23,184 nt of DNA, from positions 1 to 23,184 of the forward strand of contig CAZBUB010000039.1 in assembly GCA_964494985.1 (NCBI GenBank). Reading direction: 5' to 3'. Shown here piece after piece: positions 1 through 5,814 of the stretch. The DNA comes from CAZBUB01 sp964494985 (lineage in GTDB: Bacteria; Desulfobacterota; Desulfovibrionia; Desulfovibrionales; Desulfothermaceae). Made by a program: the position numbers and the translations under genes. Below the pieces are notes generated by a model. It did no database searches. It was not told the origin of the DNA and saw nothing but the letters and a program-made list of their open reading frames with translations. Every line of letters begins with the position of its first letter. The stretch's first letter is position 1.

Positions 1-46
1 CCTGCTGATTACGAATCAGCTGCTCTACCAACTGAGCTACGCTGGC
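1..46 (-). tRNA. tRNA-Thr (CGT anticodon), 3' part cut off
   Basis: Read on the minus strand the sequence starts with the acceptor GCCAGCG. A normal D arm follows (GCTC AGTTGGTA GAGC), then the anticodon stem-loop GCTGA-TTCGTAA-TCAGC. The anticodon is CGT, so the tRNA reads ACG (threonine). The variable loop, T arm and 3' acceptor strand lie outside the window. A near-consensus promoter sits just upstream. Nothing here indicates that the tRNA is used as an integration site, but its 3' end, where that would show, is not visible. Confidence 0.93.
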
Positions 47-67
47 CCCACTAATTTTGAATAGGCG

Positions 68-95
68 ATTATAAGGGGTTTTTATCAGCTGTCAA
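68..95 (-). promoter_or_regulatory. sigma-70 promoter of the tRNA-Thr gene
   Basis: On the minus strand a perfect -35 TTGACA (90-95) is separated by 16 bp from a perfect -10 TATAAT (68-73). Transcription would begin around position 60, about 15 nt before the mature tRNA 5' end at 46, as expected for a stable-RNA promoter. Confidence 0.8.
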
Positions 96-208
96 CTCCG
101 GCCATTGCCTGATTACAAAACAACCCTTGCCAACCTGACCCGGCTGTACTAACCTGCAAATGATTGAGATCTCCTTATGACCAACCCTTTTTCCAAGGAG
201 TAGAGGCC

Positions 209-952
209 ATGAAGATAGTCTTCCACGAGCGCTACCGGGAAAACTACGCCTCGGATCCAGCAGCTGCGGCAGGCAGGCTGGACCAGGCCAGGGATCTTCT
301 GCAGGAGAAATACCAGTTCCTGCAGCCTGAGCTCGCTACAGAGGACGATATCCTGCTGGTGCATACTCCGGGGCACCTGGACAGGATAGCCCAGCGGGGG
401 CATTTGTTCAGCGCCGCACTACTGGCCACAGGCGGAGCTATACATGCCTCTGAGTCGGCCATGCAGTGCGAGCCTGCCTTTGGCCTGATCCGCCCGCCTG
501 GACACCACGCCAGCCCGGACTCTTGCTGGGGTTTCTGCTGGTTCAACAACATGGCTATAGCCATAGAGAAACTGATCCAGGAAGGTAGGATAAATTCCGC
601 CTTTATCCTGGATTTTGACCTGCATTTTGGAGACGGGACCAATGCCTTCTTCAGGGGCAGGCAGGATGTGACCTACCACCACCTGGGTCCCATGCAGGAG
701 CTGCCCTCTGTGCTGCAGGGCATTGACCAATGCGATATCATCGGCCTCTCAGCAGGCTTTGACAGACATATTGAAGATTGGGGCGGTGAGCTAAGCACTG
801 ATGACTATCAGGAGATAGGCAGACAAGTGGGAGCCTTAAGCCAAAAGCTCTGCCAGGGCAGGGTTTTTGCAGTCCTGGAAGGCGGCTACAACCATAAAGT
901 GCTGGGAGAGAACATCCTGGCCCTGCTCACCGGCCTGGAGGAATCTTTGTAA
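209..952 (+). CDS. HDAC/AcuC-family zinc deacetylase
   Basis: A 247-residue member of the histone deacetylase superfamily, which in bacteria includes acetoin-utilisation AcuC and acetylpolyamine amidohydrolases. These are Zn-dependent enzymes removing acetyl groups from lysines or polyamines. The catalytic set is complete: the paired histidines in RPPGHHA (H99, H100), the zinc ligands D137 and H139 in DFDLHFGDG, the third ligand D185 in SAGFD, and the GGY tyrosine (Y227). It is shorter than the usual 300 or more residues because the region between the DxH motif and SAGFD is compact. The start at 209 is chosen because AAGGAG lies 8-9 nt upstream; an in-frame start at 164 has no ribosome site. 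Its stop directly abuts the ATG of the PAS-LuxR gene, so the two are probably co-translated. The substrate cannot be read from sequence. Confidence 0.9.
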   Translation: MKIVFHERYRENYASDPAAAAGRLDQARDLLQEKYQFLQPELATEDDILLVHTPGHLDRIAQRGHLFSAALLATGGAIHASESAMQCEPAFGLIRPPGHHASPDSCWGFCWFNNMAIAIEKLIQEGRINSAFILDFDLHFGDGTNAFFRGRQDVTYHHLGPMQELPSVLQGIDQCDIIGLSAGFDRHIEDWGGELSTDDYQEIGRQVGALSQKLCQGRVFAVLEGGYNHKVLGENILALLTGLEESL

Positions 953-1897
953 ATGCCAGACAGCCCTCAAGGTTATCTTAGTACTGAGCTGCAGGACAAG
1001 ATCGCCCAGCTGGAGCAGGAGGTTGCCAGGGGCAAGGCTGCTGAAGCCCTGGCTGAGACTGTGCTGGACTCCCTTTCCGCGCACATCGCCATTTTGGACA
1101 ACCAAGGCGTAATCCTGAGAACCAACCAGGCCTGGAGGGAATTCGCCCAGGCCAATCAGCTGGAGATCCGGCCCGAGGATTTGCAGGTCAACTACCTGGA
1201 CATCTGCGATCAGGCCCAGGGAGAGTCAACAGAGCACGCCAAGGAGGCAGCCCAGGGCATACGAGCTGTCATTGCTGGAAACATACAGGAGTTCCTGCTG
1301 GACTACCCTTGCCATTCAGCCCAACAAAAGCGCTGGTTCTATATGCGGGCCAGGCGTCTGCAAGGGCCTGGCCCTTTGCGGGTGGTGGTCAGCCACGAAA
1401 ATATCACCCCCCTCAAATCCGCAGAACAAGAGATAAAGCGCAAAGAGCAGGAGCTGGCCAGGCAGGCCCAGGAGCTACAGGAGAGCAACTCCGCCTTAAG
1501 GGCCCTTTTGCGGCAAAGGGATCAGGACCGGGAAGAACTGGAAACCAACATCCTGGAAAATGTCAAGAACCAGGTTCTGCCTTGGCTGAGGGACCTGGAG
1601 CAGACCAGGCTGGACCAGCACCAGCAGAGCCTGTTGCAGAGCCTGGAGAAGAACCTTTTGGACCTGACCTCGCCCTTTGCCCGCAGCCTAAACCAGCATT
1701 ATGCCTCCCTGACCCCCCAGGAGCTCAAGGTGGCCTCCCTTATCCAGCAGGGGCAAAGCAGCAAGGAGATCGCGGACCTCCTGCAGTGCAGCGAGCACGC
1801 GGTGCAGTTCCACCGCAAGAACTTGCGCCGCAAGCTGGGCCTGAAATCCAGCCCCACCAGCCTGTTCACCTACCTGCAGTCCCTGAATCAGCGGTAG
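953..1897 (+). CDS. PAS-domain LuxR-type transcriptional regulator
   Basis: A 314-residue cytoplasmic regulator. Residues about 30-155 form a PAS sensor domain (AETVLDSLSAHIAILDNQGVILRTNQ at its start). A long charged coiled coil (about 155-225, rich in E, Q, R and L) follows. The C-terminal part (about 250-310, LTPQELKVASLIQQGQSSKEIA) is a LuxR/FixJ-type helix-turn-helix. No receiver, kinase or transmembrane segment is visible, so the signal is probably a small ligand or redox state sensed by PAS, with dimerisation through the coiled coil. Its ATG follows the deacetylase stop with no gap, and GGAGGA inside the end of that gene serves as its ribosome site. The tight coupling suggests that it regulates, or is regulated together with, the deacetylase. 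The PAS ligand is unknown. Confidence 0.88.
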   Translation: MPDSPQGYLSTELQDKIAQLEQEVARGKAAEALAETVLDSLSAHIAILDNQGVILRTNQAWREFAQANQLEIRPEDLQVNYLDICDQAQGESTEHAKEAAQGIRAVIAGNIQEFLLDYPCHSAQQKRWFYMRARRLQGPGPLRVVVSHENITPLKSAEQEIKRKEQELARQAQELQESNSALRALLRQRDQDREELETNILENVKNQVLPWLRDLEQTRLDQHQQSLLQSLEKNLLDLTSPFARSLNQHYASLTPQELKVASLIQQGQSSKEIADLLQCSEHAVQFHRKNLRRKLGLKSSPTSLFTYLQSLNQR

Positions 1898-1978
1898 AAA
1901 ATACCTACTGTTTCCCTCCAGATCAGCTCTGGTTCCCATCCAGCCCGAAAGTACATATACTTTAGAATAATAAAGCTT

Positions 1979-1990
1979 GGAGCATGCTCC
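1979..1990. promoter_or_regulatory. perfect 12-bp palindrome, candidate operator
   Basis: GGAGCATGCTCC reads the same on both strands. It lies in the 150-bp gap between the PAS-LuxR gene and the small-protein/methyltransferase pair, just downstream of an AT-rich -10-like stretch (TATACT/TAGAAT, about 1956-1968). It has no loop and no T run, so it fits an operator better than a terminator. Confidence 0.35.
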
Positions 1991-2047
1991 CTGCATGGTC
2001 CGGGATCTTGGACAACCCCATAACCCCATACAAAAAGGAGGTAGACT

Positions 2048-2260
2048 ATGTTCTGCGCAATCTCCCCAAAAATGAGCGAACAGGACCTTTCCGCAATCCA
2101 GAGCTTGGAGCAGGAGTTAGACAGGCCTGTGCTGGCCCTGACCTGCCAGCAGACCCCGCCAGCCCAACTCACAGCCGAGCAGGTGCAAAAGCTGCAGGAG
2201 ATGGAGAACAAGCTGGGCATAACCCTTCTGGCTGTTGAGCCCCAAACCAGCCAGGCCTAA
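2048..2260 (+). CDS. small hypothetical protein (70 aa)
   Basis: An acidic 70-residue protein that I do not recognise. There is no signal peptide or membrane segment. The middle (about 7-28 and 40-57) is predicted helical and rich in Glu, Gln and Leu, and there are two cysteines (C3, C33). AAGGAGG about 8 nt upstream is a strong ribosome site, which with organism-typical codons supports real expression. It ends 9 nt before the FKBP-methyltransferase fusion, so the two form an operon. It could be a small partner of that enzyme, but nothing in the sequence proves this. Confidence 0.7.
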   Translation: MFCAISPKMSEQDLSAIQSLEQELDRPVLALTCQQTPPAQLTAEQVQKLQEMENKLGITLLAVEPQTSQA

Positions 2261-2269
2261 GGAGAGGAT

Positions 2270-3478
2270 ATGCGGGCCTTGGATAGGGACTCCTTTGCCA
2301 CCCTGGAATTCAATCTGCAGTGGCAGAGTAGATACGCTGAGCATCAGGAGCGCTTCCTGGCCCGGAAGGTGAACATCTGGCGGGATATGTTCCCGCCTGG
2401 CCTGGAGGAAGCCCTGATGGGCAAAAAGCCTGGGGACAGGCTCAGTCTGAACTATGAGCCAGGAGTCATGGTCCCGGCCCACAGGCTCAGCCAGGAGCCC
2501 CAGCTGCCCAGACACAGCTTCCGTCCGCCCCGGGATCTTAACCCCATGCAGCCCAGATTCGGTCGTTTCTATCCCCAGGGCTTCCTCCAGAATTTGGTGG
2601 GCATCTATCCCCAAAATACATACCCCTTCCGGGTCCTGGGGCTGGACGGGGTGCAGCTCACTGCTGATCTGAACCACCCCCTGGCCCAATATCCATTGAG
2701 CCTGGAGCTGCTGGTACACAATACCGCGGCCAAGGACAGCGACGTGGGCGGCAGGTGCTCGGTATGGGCAGAGGAAATCTGCAACCAGGGTCCGGGTCTG
2801 CAGGCCAGATTCCAAGGCCAGCCCACTGACTTCGAGCTTGCCGAACCCTTGATGCGGGAAGACGAGAACCCGGACCAGAACTTCTATTCCCGGCCCAGAT
2901 TCATAGGCCATGTGGACCAGCAGGCCAGCGAGCATCTGCAGCAGGAGTACAGCCGCTACCTTATGCCGGGCATGCGGGTCCTGGACCTGATGAGCAGCCT
3001 GCAGTCCCACCTGCCCCTGGATATGGACCTGGAGGTCACCGGCCTGGGCCTGAACCTGGAGGAACTGCAGGCCAACCCCAGGCTGAGCAAGCATCTGATC
3101 CAGGATATCAACCAGCAGCCTGAGCTGCCTTTTGCAAGCGGATCATTTGAAGCCCTGATCTGTAGCCTGTCCATAGAATATGTAACCAGGCCCTTAAGCC
3201 TGCTGCGCGAGATGTACCGGGTGCTGGCTCCAGGAGGCACCCTTTTGATCAGCTTCTCCAACCGCTGGTTCCCGCCCAAGGTCACCAGGCTTTGGACCAG
3301 CCTGCACGAGTTCGAGCGCCTGGGCCTGGTTTTGGAGCTGGCCTTAAGAACAGACGGTCTAAAGAATCTGCAGACCACCACCATCCGCAACTGGTGGCGG
3401 CCCAAGGATGATAAGTGGTACGGCTGGCTCTTTAGCAGCGATCCTGTGTATTTGCTGGTTGCCAAAAAAGAGGACTAA
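2270..3478 (+). CDS. FKBP-like (SlyD-type) domain fused to class I SAM methyltransferase
   Basis: A 402-residue two-domain protein. The N-terminal part (about 45-175) resembles SlyD-type FKBP prolyl isomerases: an opening with LMGKKPGDRLSL, and LTADLNHPLAQYPLSLELLV near 144-163, matching the family's D-x-NHPLAG-x-L-x-F-x-V strand. The C-terminal part (about 220-400) is a class I SAM methyltransferase of the UbiE/Methyltransf_11 type: motif I region MRVLDLMSSLQSHLP, then LPFASGSFEALICSLSIEYV and the post-motif MYRVLAPGGTLLISF. The glycines of canonical motif I (GxGxG) are poorly kept, so SAM binding may be atypical or lost. AAGGAGAGGAT precedes the ATG. It follows the 70-aa gene by 9 nt. The substrate is unknown; a folding-assisted methylation of a protein is an inference. 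Confidence 0.78.
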   Translation: MRALDRDSFATLEFNLQWQSRYAEHQERFLARKVNIWRDMFPPGLEEALMGKKPGDRLSLNYEPGVMVPAHRLSQEPQLPRHSFRPPRDLNPMQPRFGRFYPQGFLQNLVGIYPQNTYPFRVLGLDGVQLTADLNHPLAQYPLSLELLVHNTAAKDSDVGGRCSVWAEEICNQGPGLQARFQGQPTDFELAEPLMREDENPDQNFYSRPRFIGHVDQQASEHLQQEYSRYLMPGMRVLDLMSSLQSHLPLDMDLEVTGLGLNLEELQANPRLSKHLIQDINQQPELPFASGSFEALICSLSIEYVTRPLSLLREMYRVLAPGGTLLISFSNRWFPPKVTRLWTSLHEFERLGLVLELALRTDGLKNLQTTTIRNWWRPKDDKWYGWLFSSDPVYLLVAKKED

Positions 3479-3509
3479 GTTTAACCTTGCCAAAGCAAGA
3501 AACTTAAGC

Positions 3510-3522
3510 AATAATCATTATT
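3510..3522. promoter_or_regulatory. Fur/PerR-like palindromic box
   Basis: AATAATCATTATT is a 6-1-6 palindrome matching the ATAAT-N-ATTAT core of Fur and PerR operators. It lies 31-43 nt upstream of the flavoprotein start in the only intergenic gap before that gene. No Fur-family regulator is encoded in this window, so this is a motif-level suggestion. Confidence 0.4.
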
Positions 3523-3552
3523 TGTTCTAAAACATCAGCTAGGAGAAACAGA

Positions 3553-3933
3553 ATGCAGCTGCGTGATTATTTCGAGAACACCTCAGGAATAGGAGTGCTC
3601 TCTACTGCAGACAGTCAGGGCAACGTGAACAGCGCCATCTATGCCAGGCCCCATGTCATGGAGGACGGCAGTCTGGCCATGATCATGCGGGATCGCCTGA
3701 GCCATAAGAACCTGGAGTCCAACCCCAAGGCCAGCTATCTTTTCCTGGAGCAGGACTCAGGCTATAAGGGCAAGCGCTTCCACTTGAGCAAGATCGCAGA
3801 AGAGCAGGACCAGGAAAAGATCCAGGCCCTGCGCAGGCGTGCCTACAAGGACGACCATCTGAACCAGGAGGCCAGCTTTCTGGTCTACTTCCAGGTGGAC
3901 CAGGAACTGCCCTTGATCGGTTCCGGAAAGTAG
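3553..3933 (+). CDS. pyridoxamine 5'-phosphate oxidase-like FMN/heme-binding protein
   Basis: A 126-residue single-domain split-barrel protein of the PNPOx-like superfamily, which binds FMN, F420 or heme. Typical features are the opening LRDYFENTSGIGVLSTADSQGNVNSAIYARPHV (beta strands that form the flavin pocket), then LAMIMRDRLSHKNLESNPKASYLFLE. The size and the segment HKNLxxNPKASY are normal for small stress- or redox-linked family members in anaerobes. The start is supported by AGGAG 8 nt upstream. A GC-rich hairpin (3933-3958) follows the stop. The ligand and electron partner cannot be told from sequence; a role in redox or peroxide stress is suggested only by the Fur/PerR-like box upstream. 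Confidence 0.85.
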   Translation: MQLRDYFENTSGIGVLSTADSQGNVNSAIYARPHVMEDGSLAMIMRDRLSHKNLESNPKASYLFLEQDSGYKGKRFHLSKIAEEQDQEKIQALRRRAYKDDHLNQEASFLVYFQVDQELPLIGSGK

Positions 3934-3958
3934 CCTGGCACTTCTGACGCCGCCAGGC
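3933..3958. terminator. hairpin after the flavoprotein gene (weak terminator candidate)
   Basis: GCCTGGC (3933-3939) and GCCAGGC (3952-3958) form a perfect 7-bp stem around a 12-nt loop starting at the stop codon. No T run follows, so intrinsic termination is uncertain. Confidence 0.4.
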
Positions 3959-4043
3959 CTGAAGATTTGGCAGCGACCAGGGATTGCAGAGGGGCGTATT
4001 CATTCACCATCTACTGTGCCCGGATAGCTTTATCGAGGAAGAA

Positions 4044-4255
4044 ACCAAGCTCCGGGGGTTCGGCCCACAGGCTCAAAATGTCTGAGCGACTTAGAATGCG
4101 TTCAGCAAAACTGTGCACGCTATTTCAACCTCAAAGTCCACCATAATCCTCTGGAAGTTCAAGAGGTCCAATATATAACTTTTGCTTTACGCATTCTTAG
4201 GAGCGAGTTTTTTGAGTCCTGTGGGCCGAACCCCCGGACCTGGTGAATAGTTACA
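4044..4255. repeat. long inverted-repeat element, copy 1 (full)
   Basis: A roughly 200-bp element lying in a non-coding gap. Its left arm (4044-4110) and right arm (4180-4244) are near-perfect reverse complements of about 65 nt: CCGGGGGTTCGG pairs with CCGAACCCCCGG and TTAGAATGCG with CGCATTCTTA. They enclose a 69-nt centre. The outer ends read ACCA...TGGT. A second, left-truncated copy occurs at 11696-11876 with close identity (85-90% by eye, including the non-palindromic centre). The structure resembles a MITE or another non-autonomous dispersed element. I see no transposase and no clear target-site duplication. The rest of the gap (3961-4043, 4280-4297) shows nothing recognisable. Confidence 0.75.
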
Positions 4256-4257
4256 GA

Positions 4258-4279
4258 GGGGCGAAAAATCTTTCGCCCC
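4258..4279. terminator. perfect hairpin, likely terminator of the amidohydrolase gene
   Basis: GGGGCGAAA (4258-4266) and TTTCGCCCC (4271-4279) form a 9-bp perfect stem with a 4-nt loop, about 19 nt beyond the stop of the minus-strand amidohydrolase gene. No strong T run follows on either strand, so the termination role is inferred from position. Confidence 0.5.
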
Positions 4280-4297
4280 ATATACAAAACCTGCCCA

Positions 4298-5449
4298 CTA
4301 ATCCTCTGCCTGGGAATACAGCAGCTTGCCCTCCCCATACACAGCAGTAGGATAGCTGGCCAGGTCGAATGGATCCCCGCTCCAGCAGACAAAAGAGGCC
4401 CACTTGCCCTGCTCCAGTGTGCCCAACACATCCTGCAGACCCAGGAGCTCAGCATTCTTCCTGCTCAAGATCTCTATTGCCTGCTGCTTGGACAGCCCCA
4501 ACCGCAAAAACCACCTGGTCTGCAGCAAAAGCTGCCTGGCCAGGGTCACCGGATGATCGCTCATCAGCCCAAACCTGGCCCCTGAATCCAGCAGATATTT
4601 GGCGTTCCTCCAGTCTTCCTGCCTCAGCTCCACCTTGTAGGCAAAGGCATCCAGGGGGCCATAACAGACAGGGATCTTTAGCCTGGCCAGCTCCGCAAAG
4701 ATATGAGGCTTGTCCACTGCCAGGGCATGCTCCACACTGACCTGGAGCCCATACTCCCGCACCAGCCTAAGCAGGCTGGAGACATCATCCACCTTGTGCA
4801 CATGCACCCTGAGGCCCAGGCTGCCCTCCAGAATCTGCAGCAGGGTCTCCTCCTCTGCCGTAAAAGTGATCTCCTGTCTCTTGTCCTGGTCCGCTTCCTT
4901 GTAACGCTTTTGCTTGCGAGCCGCGCTGTCCAGCTTAGCCCTGAGCTGGGCCAAGGCCCCCATCCTGGTGCTGGGTCTGGTCCCGGACCAGGAGCTGGTA
5001 GACATGGGGTTGTAGCCAAAGGCAGCCTTAATTCCAGCCCTGGAGATCAAGGCCTGACTGCTGTCCTGGGCATAATTGCGGACCACAGCAGAGCTGCCGC
5101 CGATGATGTTCCCGCTGCCAGGCAGCAGGCAGGAGTAGAGCACCCCGGACTGCACTGCCTCCTGCAGGGCCGGATCGTCCATCTGCAGGGAATCCAGGGG
5201 ATCCGCAAGAACCAGGAAGGGGTCCTGCTTGTCATTGGCCTCTGACTCTGATTCCGGCTCTCCTGAGCGCACCAGGCCTATATGGCTGTGGGGGTCAACA
5301 AATGCCGGGGTCAGCACCTGACATTCCTGCAGCACCTGACCCTGCTCCTGGCTGGAGATGCCTGCTATGCACTCACCATCCAGGACCAGGCAGGCCTCCC
5401 GGAGCACTTCCTTTCCGGTATACATGGTCTTGGCTTTGATACAGGTCAT
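4298..5449 (-). CDS. imidazolonepropionase-like amidohydrolase
   Basis: A 383-residue metal-dependent hydrolase of the amidohydrolase superfamily, closest in layout to imidazolonepropionase/prolidase-type members. The N-terminal small beta domain leads to DPHSHIGL (metal-binding H54 and H56). Later motifs are RVHVHKVDD, SVEHAL (third histidine) and GLMSDHP (the conserved aspartate), with a C-terminal GxLExGKWASFVCWSGDPFD that is standard for the family. All metal ligands appear present, so it should be active. No signal peptide is seen, so it is cytoplasmic. The start has GAGGAG immediately upstream and overlaps the stop of a small ORF as ATGA. There are no histidine-degradation genes nearby, so the substrate remains open. 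Confidence 0.87.
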   Translation of the reverse strand: MTCIKAKTMYTGKEVLREACLVLDGECIAGISSQEQGQVLQECQVLTPAFVDPHSHIGLVRSGEPESESEANDKQDPFLVLADPLDSLQMDDPALQEAVQSGVLYSCLLPGSGNIIGGSSAVVRNYAQDSSQALISRAGIKAAFGYNPMSTSSWSGTRPSTRMGALAQLRAKLDSAARKQKRYKEADQDKRQEITFTAEEETLLQILEGSLGLRVHVHKVDDVSSLLRLVREYGLQVSVEHALAVDKPHIFAELARLKIPVCYGPLDAFAYKVELRQEDWRNAKYLLDSGARFGLMSDHPVTLARQLLLQTRWFLRLGLSKQQAIEILSRKNAELLGLQDVLGTLEQGKWASFVCWSGDPFDLASYPTAVYGEGKLLYSQAED

Positions 5450-5643
5450 AACTCCTCTTCTAAGGGGAGATACTCATTGCTGCTGAGAATATCAAATTCT
5501 TGACTGGGATCTTGCCGCTCAGCTCCACGAAGTCTATGCCCATCCTGGAAAGCTGCTGCTCTATCAGGTAGGTCATGGTGGTGGAAGATACTCAGGCTGT
5601 CTGCAATCCTGTCCCGGATATAGGCCTGATCTAGATCTGGCAT
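5446..5643 (-). CDS. small ORF upstream of the amidohydrolase, possibly frameshifted
   Basis: A 65-codon ORF from an ATG with AGGAAT upstream, overlapping the amidohydrolase start by ATGA. The first 21 codons use organism-typical codons. After about 5580 codon use becomes atypical (AGA, GCA, CGT, CAA). A second minus-strand frame at 5460-5576 (MTYLIEQQLSRMGIDFVELS..., 38 codons, ending TAG) looks more natural there but has no ribosome site of its own. A single-base frameshift, a programmed shift or an unrelated overlap could explain this. I do not recognise either product. Confidence 0.35.
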   Translation of the reverse strand: MPDLDQAYIRDRIADSLSIFHHHDLPDRAAAFQDGHRLRGAERQDPSQEFDILSSNEYLPLEEEL

Positions 5644-5652
5644 AGCATTATT

Positions 5653-5679
5653 CCTGTTTTTCTGAATACACAAAACAGG
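5653..5679 (-). promoter_or_regulatory. hairpin covering the ribosome site of the small ORF
   Basis: CCTGTTTT and AAAACAGG form a perfect 8-bp stem with an 11-nt loop in the minus-strand leader. The 3' arm carries the CAGG of the Shine-Dalgarno, 8-9 nt before the ATG at 5643, so folding would hide the ribosome site. A possible -35 TTGACA on the minus strand lies at 5706-5711. Confidence 0.45.
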
Positions 5680-5814
5680 AGATCCTCATAGATATTGGCA
5701 GGGCTTGTCAAGACTGAGGATCTGTAGTCCATAAATCTGCGTATAACTTGTCTGGGAAGGCCTTACACATGGCTTAACAGCCCCCTCAGGAGAGCTGTAG
5801 CCCAAAACAAGAGC

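Noticed and set aside
1..200. tRNA-associated integration site
   Set aside because: No integrase, no direct repeat of the tRNA 3' end is visible (that end is outside the window), and the following genes look like ordinary chromosome.
1309..1965. 218-codon ORF in another frame of the PAS-LuxR gene
   Set aside because: Composition is extremely rich in Gly, Ala and Pro, typical of a frame shadow, and it has no ribosome site.
2117..3094. 325-codon minus-strand ORF opposite the FKBP-methyltransferase gene
   Set aside because: The plus-strand frame has recognisable domains and a strong ribosome site; the minus frame has neither.
4089..4145. A 17-codon mini-ORF (MVDFEVEIACTVLLNAF-like) on the minus strand, present in both copies of the inverted repeat
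   Set aside because: Changes between the copies are evenly split between silent and replacing, there is no ribosome site, and the sequence is inside the hairpin element. Conservation is explained by the repeat itself.
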